Shown: positions 1-11,812 of the stretch, piece by piece
How positions within the stretch are numbered: the stretch's first letter is position 1
How the letters are laid out: each line of letters starts with the position of its first letter
Assembly (NCBI GenBank): GCA_023512835.1
Contig: CM042084.1
Span: 9,978,842 to 10,042,841, forward strand
Reading direction: 5' to 3'
DNA length: 64,000 bases
Source: Taxillus chinensis
Taxonomy: Eukaryota; Streptophyta; Magnoliopsida; Santalales; Loranthaceae
Made by a program: the position numbers and the translations under genes
The notes under the pieces: generated by a model
Databases searched by the model: none
Seen by the model: only the letters and a program-made list of their open reading frames with translations
What the model was told of the DNA's origin: nothing

Positions 1-3
1 CAA

Positions 4-13
4 TATATATAAA
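4..13 (+). promoter_or_regulatory. Probable TATA box of the DUF26 gene
   Basis: TATATATAAA lies about 80 bases before the ATG at 92, a normal plant TATA-to-start distance. The rest of the promoter is outside the window. Confidence 0.5.
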
Positions 14-91
14 CAACTAACCATATGTCAATAACTCATAAGTCAAGTACCAGATCGGCACCACAGCGAGAATACTCCATCATAAACAGAC

Positions 92-838
92 ATGTCTTCC
101 TCTTTCCTCACCCTCCTCGTCCTTGTCGTACTCCAAACCACCTTCGCCCTCGGAGTCAAGCCGCTCCACTATATTTGCGACGCCGCATCATCATCGGAGA
201 CCTACCCTCCTCGTGGAACATACGCCACCAACTTGGAAGTCGTGTTTTCCGATCTTGACCGCAAAGCTGCATTCAAAAACTCGGGCAACGGCTTCCTCAG
301 CAGCGCAGCCGGTGTTGGAAACGACAGCGCCAATGGGCAGGTCCTCTGCCGCGGCGACGTGTCAGCTGCCTACTGCCAGCTCTGCCTCTCGGAAGCCATC
401 GACGCCGCCCGATTCTTTTGCGGCTTCAGCCGTTCTGTCGTGGTGTGGTACCCTTTCTGCAGCCTTAAGTTCTCCAGCCATGCCTCTTACGGCCAGTTAG
501 ACCTACACAACAGCTTCACCAAGGCCAACCCCATTGCCCTCACCGATTCCAACAGTTTCATGAACCGGACGAGGTTGTTCCTGGAGCAACTCTCCGAGGG
601 AGCCTCCACTAATGTCGTGAGGTATGCTGCCGGAAAGAAGAGGGTGTGCGGTTTTCTGACGCTGTACGGGGCTGCTCAGTGCACAGGTGATATTTCTAGC
701 AAAGACTGCGCCAGCTGTTTGAAGACCGCCATCGCCGTGCTGCCGAAAGGGAATAAGCAAGGGGCAAGGAGTTTATTCTGGAGCTGCAACGTCAGATACG
801 AGATTTATTCATTCATGGGCAAGGATGCTCACATGTAA
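92..838 (+). CDS. CRRSP: Cysteine-rich repeat secretory protein (DUF26/Gnk2 domains)
   Basis: Intact single-exon gene of 248 codons. The N-terminus MSSSFLTLLVLVVLQTTFALG is a clear signal peptide, so the product should be secreted to the apoplast. Two Gnk2-type (DUF26) modules follow. The first has the diagnostic C-x8-C-x2-C at VLCRGDVSAAYCQLCLS plus an early cysteine (YIC) and two late ones (FFC, YPFC). The second has AQCTGDISSKDCASC and a final WSCNVRYE. Where many family members have a Cys-Cys pair after 'LP', this one reads LPKGNKQ, so module 2 may lack one cysteine. There is no kinase domain and no clear C-terminal membrane segment, which argues against a CRK receptor kinase or a plasmodesmata-located protein. 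Known members such as ginkbilobin bind mannose and are antifungal; that role here is inference. The start is supported by the signal peptide; the overlapping frames at 25 and 123 have no domain. Confidence 0.93.
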   Translation: MSSSFLTLLVLVVLQTTFALGVKPLHYICDAASSSETYPPRGTYATNLEVVFSDLDRKAAFKNSGNGFLSSAAGVGNDSANGQVLCRGDVSAAYCQLCLSEAIDAARFFCGFSRSVVVWYPFCSLKFSSHASYGQLDLHNSFTKANPIALTDSNSFMNRTRLFLEQLSEGASTNVVRYAAGKKRVCGFLTLYGAAQCTGDISSKDCASCLKTAIAVLPKGNKQGARSLFWSCNVRYEIYSFMGKDAHM

Positions 839-1558
839 ACGCTTGCCGTCTTTAAACCGTTAGCAGTTTCATATGTTTCTAAGCCGGTGAATTATGGTGA
901 TTTAATTTGGCTGGTGCTAGATCGGTTGATGTGTGAAGATCGTACCAGCGAATGGGTCTTTCTCTCGTTCTTTCCACATGCATGTTCGTTTTCAGTCTTG
1001 TCATTGTCGTAGGCTTGTTTGGAGCCAGCTCTTTAATTATGCGAGTTTATTGATGTAGGTCTTCCTTGTAGTTTCAACATGCATGTTTGGAGTAAGCTAT
1101 TTGATTATGTGAGTTATGTACTGCGTTTATCTGTACCGATGTGTTCCCACATTTTGATTTTAAGATACATTAATTCAAATCGAGGGAATCTAGACACCTT
1201 GTCTTCGCTCTTGGGGAGATAGTGTCCCGATCAGCATTCTGGCATTTATTAATTGACCGCCACTTTACCTGGCCGTCATGAAATCATCTCGCCCGCCTGT
1301 ACCATTTCGGAGCAAAAAGCATAACAAACTCGTTTAGTTTTTGTTTGTCTTTCCTACTGTATTAGAGTCCACATTCTATAAATATTAGGAATTTTTTACT
1401 TTTACTACAATTTTTATTAAAAACAAGATAATGGCATAATTTTAAAATGATTAAAAATTCCCTTAGTAAAGAATGAAGTTTTAATTTAATATTGTATAAA
1501 ATGTATTAAGTTTTTTAAATAGTTTATTAATCAATTGCAATAATTCCATTAAAATTTA
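839..1558. other. 3' flank of the DUF26 gene and AT-rich spacer
   Basis: Probable 3'UTR over the first few hundred bases, then AT-rich DNA. I see no gene or structured element. Confidence 0.5.
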
Positions 1559-2317
1559 AGAGCAACTTCAACACTATTTTGTATTTTATATTTAAATGTA
1601 TAAAAAAAATTTACATGTAAAGAGTTATTTTTAAAGTTTAACTCCAACAAATTTTTTTATATATTTATATTTAAATAATATTTTTTTACATGCCAAACCC
1701 TAACCTTGCAGAGCCGCCTCTCCCCCTCTCCTCAACCAATAACAACGGCGATGGCCTGACAGCAACAACGCCTCTCCCTCTCCCCGATTGACTATGGCAA
1801 TGTAACGATGCCTCTCTCGATCGATGACAGCAACAATGTCTCCCCCCTTCTCCCTGATTGATTGACGATAGCAAAGACGATGCCCCAACAATAACAACGC
1901 CTCGACGGCGACGACGCCCCCGCCTGCCAAACCCTGCCTAGTCATTGATAATAGATTGCCATCCCTCCTCTCCCCAATCAATGATGATGCCTCAACAGCA
2001 ACGATGCCCTTACGACAATGACCCCGGCCGCCAAACTGGTGCTCCTATTGCTGCGGAGGCAGAACTAATGGAGGGCTTCTATGGAGGTGGCAGCAAAGAG
2101 AGACAAAGAGAACGAGAGAGATTGGAAATGAGGAGAGAGAGAAATCTAAAAATAATAATAAAATAATATATAGTGAATAAATAGTAACTTTTCACAAATA
2201 AAGAGTTACTATAGTAATTTTCACATGTGAAGAACCATATAAAATATCTATTGGAGCATAAATTCGAAGTTTTGCTCTCTCCATATAAATAATAGATAGT
2301 ATATTAGAGTTACTCTA
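1559..2317. mobile_element. TIR element, copy X1, with GC-rich cargo
   Basis: The left end AGAGCAACTTCAACAC and the right end (TAGAGTAACTCTAATAT on the other strand) form imperfect terminal inverted repeats of the common plant 'GAGCA-CTCCAAC' non-autonomous family. The outer arms of about 130 bases are AT-rich. The core at about 1690-2115 is GC-rich, with CCTCTCC and GAGAGA runs, and differs sharply in base composition from the arms. The arms match the element at 63346-64000, but the cores do not, as expected when a transposon captures different host DNA. Overlapping ORFs in the core have no recognisable domain. Confidence 0.6.
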
Positions 2318-5300
2318 AGTTATACATATAAGTTATATTTAGTGTAGATTCTTATCTAATGGCTCAAATTTAATTATAATTGTGCATAATACCATAATTT
2401 AATGCCCATAAACTTTCTTTTATCTTTATGAGACCTTATATATATAACTTATATATATATAAATGTATTAATAATGAAAATGAATAAATTTAATTATATT
2501 TTAAATAAATATTTTTTATTTAAACTAAAAATATAATGATTATATTAAAATTCATACCTTTATATATTACTTAAATTTAATATAATTATTAAAATATAAC
2601 TAAGTTATATTTAGAGCATGCATTAAATATTGAATAAATGTTTGTGTAACCGGCTCGCGATATGATCGTGAAATCGTTGTCGATTAGATGGTCATGATTT
2701 TTTTTTCTCTCCATCCCTCAAATAAAGTGGTAGGTTATCACGTCGTCATGGTGACCCAAAGATTATCCAACCCTAATTGTTTGTAGCATTACTCTTATAT
2801 ATTTACCATCATAAGCCTCAAACATTTGACTAATACTATCATAACCCACAAACAGTACATGTCGTTATAGTATTGGTTCCATAATCTACCAATTAATGTT
2901 ATGTAAGGTGAAGGAGTATCATAAACTAGTTTTTCATCAAAAGAAAAAAGGTTTAGAATAAAACAAAGATCTAAGTTAGAGCCAAGATCTAAAGATGGAT
3001 GAAGAGCCCAAAAAAATAAGTAAGAAGTACAAAATTGGTCCCTCTATAAGAGACAGAGATTCAAACTTTTTAAGAACATAGGCTAAGGAAGATGATATTG
3101 TTACTTCTCATAAGCTTAGATAGCTTAATCCTGATGCCACTTCAGTGAAGGCAGGTAAAAGAAGTCTTACATGAGTGATGAATCGCAGCAACTAAGTGAA
3201 CTTTCTTTGAGCAATAGCGAGAAATGAAAAACCAAAATTCATGAGATCTTTCAAATGATGCAAGCGATTATGCCATTATTCTTGGGAGAAAATTTAAACT
3301 CCATAAAACAAGATTATCTCAGTAGTGCTTGGCTGAATAGTTGCACTTTATCATGGAACCCACCCTGAGTCCCTGACTAGGAAGCCTTGAGGATTATAAG
3401 ACAAGCAAAAATATTATCATGAAGAAGGTAAACTTTTTAATTCTCATGCTTGGATGGAACCTCTTCGTTCTTTTTCTTTTTATTCAATTTAAACGTTTGC
3501 CATCAAACATGGGTTATTCTTCTTTATTACAAGAAATTTCATACATAGCAAGTCAATATAGAAATGAAAAAAATTGTTTAAGGCTTACACGACCCAACAA
3601 ATGTGATTACCAAATATTCCTTGCAATTGATAATTCTCGAAAGTTGCTTTGTGGAGGTTGCAATCAAAGCAATGCTAACAAAGTGTCGTGCCATATCTCA
3701 GCTTGAATTAGGAAACTTGGATATTACAAGCTTTGGGAAGAAAGCGTAACATAAAGTTATCGGAGAGGCTGAAAATTTATTTTCACTTTTAAAATTTTAA
3801 ATTTCAAAAAATAAGTATTCGTATCCAAGTTTGGTTGGTATGAAATTAACAATTAAAATAATCTATCCGTCTCTATATATAGAATATTATGTAATTTTAA
3901 CAATCGGCTCCTGTCACTTGCTATATGACCTGTGCTAAAAAAACACAGGTCTGCTGAATACTGTAAAATCTTTTAAAAAAACAACAACATTTTTTGTAAT
4001 CTTTCTAAATGTTTTTCCCTTTTGTTTTTTAACTATATTAAAAGCAAAATGGTAAAATAAATACCAAAGCAAAAGCAAGACAATGACCTCTTTGGCGGCC
4101 ACAAAAACGCATTGATAAGTGTGTTTTTCAAAACCAATTTTACTGCACATAAAAAAATAATTGAGCGTGCGTCGTGCCTTTGACAAAAAGAAATCTAGTT
4201 GAAAATACAGTAAAAGTATACTGCAGTACTCCAGCAGCTCGCAGTACTTCATCAGCCCTTCAAGGTTCAGTTCAGGCATTTCTTGGTTTGACGGTCAACC
4301 GAAAGTTTTGCTCCTAAGTCCATATTTTGAACTTCGGTTAAATACGCAAAATTTCCAACAAATATTAATTTATACATCCCAAGTCAAGAAATATCAATCT
4401 CTAAATCCCTAATTTCTAATAATTAATATCAAATTTCGTTTTTGATTCATTTGTTGATTGATTCGACCCAAGGATTATAAGGAAAAGTGAAATGCTGGAA
4501 ATGATTTTTTAAACTTTCTTTGATTCTTTCTCAAAGTTTTATATGACATTCTTTTATTTTGTTTTTAATTGTCATCTCATCTCTCTTCGATTGATAATAA
4601 TTATATTATTCTTCTATAAATTGTAATGATCTAATGGGATCACAATATATCATACTTAATACACATAACAAATTATGATCCTAATTACCATCTCGTCATT
4701 CAAATTAAAATTGTTCATATCTTCTGATTTTCCCTGTTTCTCCTCACATTTCTCTACTTTTAACCTCCATATACATTATACCTAACCCTATTATTACCTT
4801 TAATTTGACTCTCCACTGGAATATGCTCATAGTAATCTTTGGTGATTGTTATTAAACAAATGATTTCAAGCTTGTTATTTAAGCAAGAGAACAACAATTG
4901 ATGAACTAACGATTGATCGAAGTATTTTGAACAATATGCTTTATTTTGCGGTACTCGATGACCACCTTTCATATGGACAAAAACCATTACAACAACTTGT
5001 TATGGTCATAATTAATGATGTTTTCATGATAAGTGTGTTTAACCATCTTTATGATATGTTTCTCTTGCTATTATTTTAAGTTTGGAATTCTTCTAATATC
5101 TTTTTTATGGGGATTTCATATGCAACAAGAATGAATGAAGCTATATATTAGGAATGTCTTGAATATAAAAGATATGATTGTTTTTTTGTTGTTGCACAAC
5201 CGCCAAGATTCTATCATGTAACTCATGGTAGGCTTCCAAGATTCCACGGTAAAGAATTCCCTTTTTTACTAATAAATAAATAAATAAGAGTTTTCAAATT

Positions 5301-5640
5301 TGATTTCTCTTTTAAAAAAAATGTTCTTTTGACTATTATGGTTTATCCTACTTCATTTTGATTTCATCTCCTTTCTATATTATTGTGTTAAGGATACTGA
5401 AAAGCTTCCCAAGACAGTGACACATTTATCGAGACAAGAAGCTTTTTTAATAGTATGACCGATTCGAATTCTAACCAATATTCCACTTCCTCTAGTTTGA
5501 ACTTTCACAGTATTCCACTTCCTCTAATTTGTACTCAAAAGGCATGCAGTGATTTAAACTTCAGTGTTGCTGTGTGTTTAAAAACAAAACACAAATGGAG
5601 TAGAAAGAACTCCATAATTTAAAGAGACGAAAGAACTAGT
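2318..5640. other. Gene-poor AT-rich intergenic DNA
   Basis: No supported gene. A 95-codon ORF at 3419-3706 (+) starts MKKVNFLILMLGWNLFVLFL but has no domain or splice context I recognise. A 46-base exon-like piece near 4215-4279 (-) reads MPELNLEGLMKYCELLEY and stops being protein-like after that. The 3'UTR of the ALFIN-LIKE gene probably begins near 5640. Confidence 0.4.
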
Positions 5641-5864
5641 ATTCGTTTAACATTTTTATGCACAGGATTAATCTATAGAAACTAGAAACTAGACATTTTC
5701 ACCAAACTACAAATACTTAACAATTAACATCCTTACACTAGAGAGACTAGGCTATGATAGTCCACAAGAGAGTCGCACTGAATGTCACTTAGAAAACATG
5801 AGCTAGCATTATCCACCAAAGATAGTAGAAAAATCGTACAAACATGAAGTATCCCTTCTACCCG

Positions 5865-8800
5865 TCAAGGTCGCGCTCTCTTGTTGCTGCACGATGGGCA
5901 CTTGTATTGCTTGATGTGCTCCGCCCTAGCTGGAGTGATTTTCACACATTTTCCATGAAACCACTTCTCGCAGATGTCACAGCATATCCAAAATTCATTT
6001 GTTGCATAGTTTTCTCCACATGACCCGCACAGAGTTTCCCCATGTTCATCTTCATCTTCCTCAAATAGCCCCTCCTCCTCTTCATCCTTTGCCTGAACCA
6101 TCTTTGCATACTTTCCCTGAGAATCGAATTCCCGCTGCTGTTGATGTGGCCACGAAGAGCATTGGTAACCGAAATCATATGAAAAAAACCACAGAAAATA
6201 TAAAAACTTTGAATAACAGAATTTATTTCTACAAAATAAATGGTTGATCTATGCATACTTGCTGCTTTGGTGGTGATATACATTAAAAAATCCAAATTAA
6301 GATACTAGTAGCCCTTATTGCATGGAGGAATGGTCCACCAAAGTATCACTAAACTGTGGAGCATAAATACACATTTTCTTCCTATAACTACATAGTACCC
6401 CTTTCTGCTAATAAAGTAGTTGCTTTATTTTCTTCTAATCATAGACCATTCCTCAAATCTTTCCAATGAGGTCATCAAAAAAGGACAAAAACTAAACTAT
6501 ATGAAAAGAATAATACTCAAGGATTGCCCTCACCCCGAAAAACACAAAATGAAACCCAACAAAAAATTGAGGAATTTATGTTTACCAAACAAAATGGTTC
6601 TGCACAAAAGGTTCTCAATTACCGATTTTATGTTTGACTTGGTTTTGTTGTGGTTAGAAACAGACAACTTGTCCTTCACATGTTTCTTTGCATCGCCAGT
6701 GACAACTTCAAATATTGTAGGAACCTCATTTATCATATTAAATAGTCGCTTCCTGTGACACCAAATATTTTTAGAAAAAATGATCGACAGTATAAAACAC
6801 TAACTAGTAACCAACTTAAATTCCATGAAATAAATATTAAACAGATTGCAAATGATTGTCCTATGATGTGTATGTGAGAGAGATATAGATAGTGAGAGAG
6901 ATCATCTTGCAACTTCAATATATTCAACCTAATCCGATAAAAATCAAAATACAATTAGTATGCACATGCAGCACATAATGAATTGAAGCAAAATCAGGCC
7001 ACTAGATTTTGCTACTCAATCACTCCATTCACTCTTCTGGGAATCTTTTTAAAAGCAAACTATTATGAAGTACCGCATGTAGAAACAGAAAACATATTTT
7101 TCACAACTAAACAGGGCCACATAATAACATTGGCATAACTTGCCTGAACTGAAAACTTTATCGACTTTGAAAACAACATGCTGCCCCCATTTGTAAACTA
7201 ACATCAACATAAGGGCTCATAAACCCATATCGCAAAGCATCATCAATCACTTGATATCTCATTAGCTTTTCTATTTGAACAAGGCAGGCATTGTGTCATA
7301 TGAGCTGAGATTTGAATCAAGATTACACAATGTTACATAACAAAACTGGACTAATTACCATAATCTAGAGTAAATGTAAAAACTAGCAGCAAGAATGAAC
7401 CATGATTATCTCAATCAAGGAAGCCCAGGTCAACAAGGGTCTTAAATCTAGGAAAATATAGTTGTGACCAGTACTACACTACTCCTGATTAACACAGCAG
7501 AGAAAGAAACATAATGAAAACAACACCATTACATTTATCCTTATTACCATAATCTGCGGAAATCAGGAATAATTGCCAGTCATTCACAATACCTGTCGGC
7601 ACTGGCCTACTTTTGATTTGGGCAGTAGCTTTGATTTTATGAGTCAAAAACATTCCATGTATTACACACACACACACACACACTCAAATACCAAATAGAC
7701 CAAGTAGGCAACATATATACCTTTGAGATTTCTCAAATCCAAATCGGGCACCAAAATAAAAGGCGACAGACAATAACCACGCATCACTATGGACAGCAAC
7801 TAAAGATAACCAGTCTTTTTCTTGCATTCCATCTCTTGCAAAGTTAATACCCAGTGCTGGCTCTGGAAGCTCTGGTGGCACTTCCTCAGCTGGTAAATTG
7901 ACTTCCCATTGCTCACTAGGAAAGCCATACAAGCAAAGATTTTCCTTCTCTGTAAAAATATAAAAATAATAACCGAATATGAATTTTATCACATATTAAC
8001 AAGGAAAATACAGCGGACACAGAAATGTACAAGAACATTAGGTTGAAGTCTTGAAGATTCAACAGGATATAATTTTTTGAAGATGAATTGTCGTGCCAGC
8101 AGAGTACACATGAGCGTTTAGCATTTTTTGTGTACGTAACATTTGCTCCAACATTTGAAGTGCGAATAATTCAACACGTACCAAGAAAAGACAGAAGTTG
8201 ACATTTGTGGCATACAAGAAAGTTACCTTTCACCCCTTCCGATGATGTCAAATTACGAAAAATGAAAATTTTGTGTGTTTTTTTGGGCCTTATGTTTTCG
8301 GATTCGGATCCTAAGCAGTCCTCGAATCCCAGATGTCCATTTGAGATGCAGGAGATTTTTAGAAACCCCTCAACTACCTCGAAAACTTGGGCTGGGGGGG
8401 GGGGGGGGGGGGGGGGGGTTGGAATTGTTTCTGAGATGAACGACAGATAGTGGCAGACCCCGCCGGGCCTGCCAGTGATCCAAATAGAATCTCTAAATAA
8501 TGAAGTGTAGGATAAACCATTCACCAGGACAACCACATAACGACAAGTGACAACCGTAAAAACAGTGATTTGTCTTTACCCCTTGCGCTATGTGAAGCTA
8601 CTATTTTGGAAAATTGATGAGAAATTGTCTGGTGTGAAGTATTACTCTAAAGCTCACACAGATCTATCCCTCTGCAAGTACGAGTTGAAAATGAAGAACG
8701 AACCCGTATGAAGCTATGATGCAAACAATTATCATCTGAAGGTATTGAAAGAGTGAGTGAGTGAGTGAGTGAGTGAGAAAGAACCCTAACCAGGGTCACA

Positions 8801-9058
8801 CTGCTGGTAGAACTCTTCAACATCTGCAACATCAAAAACCCACGACTTATTTCGGAAACCCAAATCAAAACTCGAAGCTCCAGCAACAATCTTTGATAGA
8901 CACAACAAGCCAAATCAAAAAGAAAATAAAATAGGAGCAACGAACCAACCTGTGGTGAGAGCCTTGATCAGGCCGTTTCTGCGGCCCTTGAAATCCCTAA
9001 ACACCCCCTCCACCGTGCGGGGATTGTACGGCGCTCCTCCTCCTCCTCCGCCATCCAT
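5865..9058 (-). CDS. AL: ALFIN-LIKE PHD finger protein, five exons
   Basis: Minus-strand gene; coding exons 8950-9058, 8791-8823, 7721-7949, 6623-6752 and 5865-6137. All introns are GT-AG and the phases join to 257 codons, the usual length for the family. Exon 1 begins MDGGGGGG and gives [17 protein letters not shown]. The 33-base exon 2 gives [11 protein letters not shown]. Exon 3 carries the Alfin domain ([20 protein letters not shown], then [13 protein letters not shown]), and exon 4 adds [16 protein letters not shown]. An acidic linker precedes a C-terminal C4HC3 PHD finger at residues 204-250 (CGSC, CDIC, WFHGKC, CPSC). ALFIN-LIKE proteins are nuclear and read H3K4me2/3. All eight zinc ligands are present, so it looks functional. 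The last intron's acceptor could shift by 3 bases (6137 or 6134). Intron 2 holds a 25-base poly-G run. Confidence 0.95.
7664..7683. repeat. (CA)n microsatellite
   Basis: A short CA run just beyond exon 3 of the ALFIN-LIKE gene, in the intron between exons 3 and 4. Confidence 0.9.
8394..8418 (+). repeat. 25-base poly-G run in an intron
   Basis: Uninterrupted G tract on the plus strand, read as poly-C in the ALFIN-LIKE pre-mRNA (intron between exons 2 and 3). Its length in the assembly may be unreliable. Confidence 0.95.
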
Positions 9059-9106
9059 ATGGCTCTCTGTAGAGCGGGAAAGGGGGAATGCAGAGAGAGA
9101 GAGCGC

Positions 9107-9114
9107 TAGGGTTT
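9107..9114 (-). promoter_or_regulatory. telo-box (AAACCCTA) upstream of the ALFIN-LIKE start
   Basis: AAACCCTA reads on the coding strand about 50 bases before the ATG, next to a CT-rich leader. Telo-boxes are frequent in 5' regions of plant growth and translation genes; function here is inferred. Confidence 0.55.
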
Positions 9115-9309
9115 TGGTGGTAGGGAGGTTCTAGCACTTGAGTTGCTGAGAGAATGGGCTGCGACGCACGCTTCGAGAGGTGTATTTGTTTTGTTTTTTT
9201 AGTCCAATGGAGATGAAGAGAGTGGGTGGGTGAGGCTAACGTGATCCGTGGAGGCCTACCCCCACTTTTCACCTTCGTTTTCCCAATATACCCCCAAAGT
9301 TTCATATAC

Positions 9310-9976
9310 AAGCTCACTTTAATTAATTATATTTTTTATATATAAATTTAATTTTAAAAAATATATAATTATTTTTTATTTAATGAGAAAAGTTAAAAAA
9401 AATTATTTACAAAATTGACTAAATTCAATAAAATATGTTTATTATATTTTCATGTTGAAATTTAATGAGAAAAATTGACTTCAAAATTAAATTGAACTAT
9501 TAATTTTGTTAGGTTTCAAATTAATTTAGTTTGGTTTCCCTTTAAATTTCACATTAGTTTGGTTATTCACTTCAATTAAAAATTATTTTAAATAATTTTT
9601 TAATATTTGTTTGACATCATTTTATCCAGGTTGGATATATAATCACATTCAACAATGAAAGTCCAAAGTTGAGAACCTCTTTACTAAATGATATATGAGA
9701 AAATTTATAGACCAGCACACTTAACCGCCCTCAATTTTGACTAAGTTTGACTTCAAAAAATTAAACTTAGTCAAAATATGGTCAACGCCCCTAACCAAAA
9801 GGTTTGGAAATGTGATTACGTTAATTTCTTAAGAACTTTACTATACATGTGTGGGTCTTCCCAAATTATCCCCTCAAAATGTCATTTTAAGCGTCATTTT
9901 GAAGGAAAATTGGTATTTAAAAGTATATGGCACTTCGAAATGTACACTCCGATTTGTGTAGAGAAACTTCAATTCA
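9310..9976. other. AT-rich spacer upstream of the ALFIN-LIKE gene
   Basis: No gene recognised. Very AT-rich between about 9310 and 9640. Confidence 0.4.
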
Positions 9977-11518
9977 TGTCACGTTCTGGATTTCCAATCC
10001 GGCAAGAACTAATTAGTGACTCCCTTTACCCACCCCAGTGGGGCAAGGGGTCAGGGAAAAAAACAAATCACACAAAAAATACCACATATTCATTAAAAAA
10101 CTTAAAACTTTTTTATGTCATCCCCCACATGGTGTTGTAATAGTTCCTTGGAACAACTCAATACAAAATGAGAACAAATAACAAAACAATAAAATAGGGT
10201 CTCCAACTTAGTGTTCTACCGAATGCATGTAGGTACTTGAAAGGAAATAATCACATAACAAGAGGAGTGAGCAACCACAACTCAGTATGGCTCATATCTC
10301 CCTAACTCATCCCATGCTCCTAGTATCTTCATGATAGTGTCAATAAGTACAGTGTCCTGTTAATAATATATATACCGTTCACAAATAGTATTTCAACTTT
10401 AGGGTACTCATAAATCAAATAAAACGTGAACTAACCATATAGGACCTTTAACCTCAACTATATAGACTACCACAACCGGTCACACAAACTTCCACCCTCG
10501 GCCACACAGACCCCACATCATAATGTCACAATACAAATGAAAACACAATATTACAATACATAATTCAAGGCATGTTTGTCATACAATACATAATTCAAAA
10601 TATTATGCCTCAATCCATAACAACATATATATTAAACACATAAATATAACATAAGCCTCGATGTTAACACTCACTCCCAACCACAAGTCCCCTTATGATT
10701 CCAAGGTTTCCCACGAAGCACTATCACGAGACTAGCACTAAAGAACTCGGATGCAAAACGAACAACAACCCCTAGCCACGATGGACACTCCAACGGCCTC
10801 CATAACCAACTACCACGAACTAGACCCTTAATCTCCTCTAATCGCAGACCCATAAACAACCATGTACGCAAACACCATTGAAGACCAGTATTTGTCACGC
10901 CCCGAACAGTGTAGTGCAGGCGGGCGTCTCCCAAGTGGCGCAGGTGCGCACTACTTGCGGAGGGGCAATGCGGAAAGCATTATTGGAGTTGCTCTAAGAA
11001 AAAACAATTTTCTAAAGTATAGATAACAAGAGCCCCAATGAAAACACTAGCATTAAATTGCAATTGAAAGTGACCAAAATTTAGAAATTAAAGTGGAAAG
11101 CCTTTGGGTCAAGCTGGACTGCATGACGTTGAATGTGTGGTTCGGTATGATGTAAATAAAGAATACACAGTGTAAATAGACAGATGATAAATCCTCGAAA
11201 ACTTTGATCAACAACAACTTGCCATGGCTAATTCGTTTTGTAACTGTCATTTACTCCTAGTCGCGGTCGTGCTGCCACGATCCCTTTCTTTTATACAGTT
11301 GTACATTAAATCTAGTTATCCTACCTAGATCTAATCTCGAAAGATTAGTAGAACACGATTGCTTCAGACCTTGTACTCATCTCTCACCAAGCTCTATGCA
11401 AACACACAACAAATGTAGGGTATCAACCCTAAGTTCCACCTCTATTTATACGCTCTTCTATTATTAAATTTAATAATAATAATATGATTAGTAAAAATAA
11501 TAATAATAACCTCATTAA

Positions 11519-11557
<39 letters not shown>

Positions 11558-11812
11558 CATTAATTATTATAATAATATTAAACTAGAAAATACTTAAATA
11601 ATTTTATTAATAATATTAACATTATAATAACAATAAAATCAAAATATTAAAATACTTATAATAATAATAATAATAATAAACTAAAAATATTAAAATAATT
11701 ATAATAATAATAATAATAACTTAAAACGCTCACAATTAAGCCAAGCAACCGAATAAATATTCCCACTCAATTTGGGACTAACTTCAACTTCGCACAGGTA
11801 TAGGTCTTTACA
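9977..11812 (-). mobile_element. Probable solo LTR of a Ty3/gypsy-type retrotransposon
   Basis: Plus-strand ends TGTCACGTTCTGG and CTTTACA give TG...CA termini. Read on the minus strand, a TATAAATAGAGG promoter box sits near 11443-11454, in the right place for U3, and the far end (CCAGAACGTGACA) is typical of a U5 end next to a primer-binding site. No pol genes lie on either side. The 5-base flanks are ATTCA and ATAGA, which agree at only 3 of 5 positions, so the target duplication is eroded or my border is off. AAT-rich microsatellites occupy about 11460-11720. TATTGGAGTTGCTCTAAG at 10980-10998 resembles an end of the X family of TIR elements. Confidence 0.5.
11460..11720. repeat. AAT/ATA-rich microsatellite stretch
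   Basis: Several interrupted runs of (AAT)n and (TAA)n within the U3 side of the probable solo LTR. Confidence 0.85.

Noticed and set aside
3419..3706. 95-codon ORF with a hydrophobic start
   Set aside because: No similarity, no splice or promoter context; length is reachable by chance.
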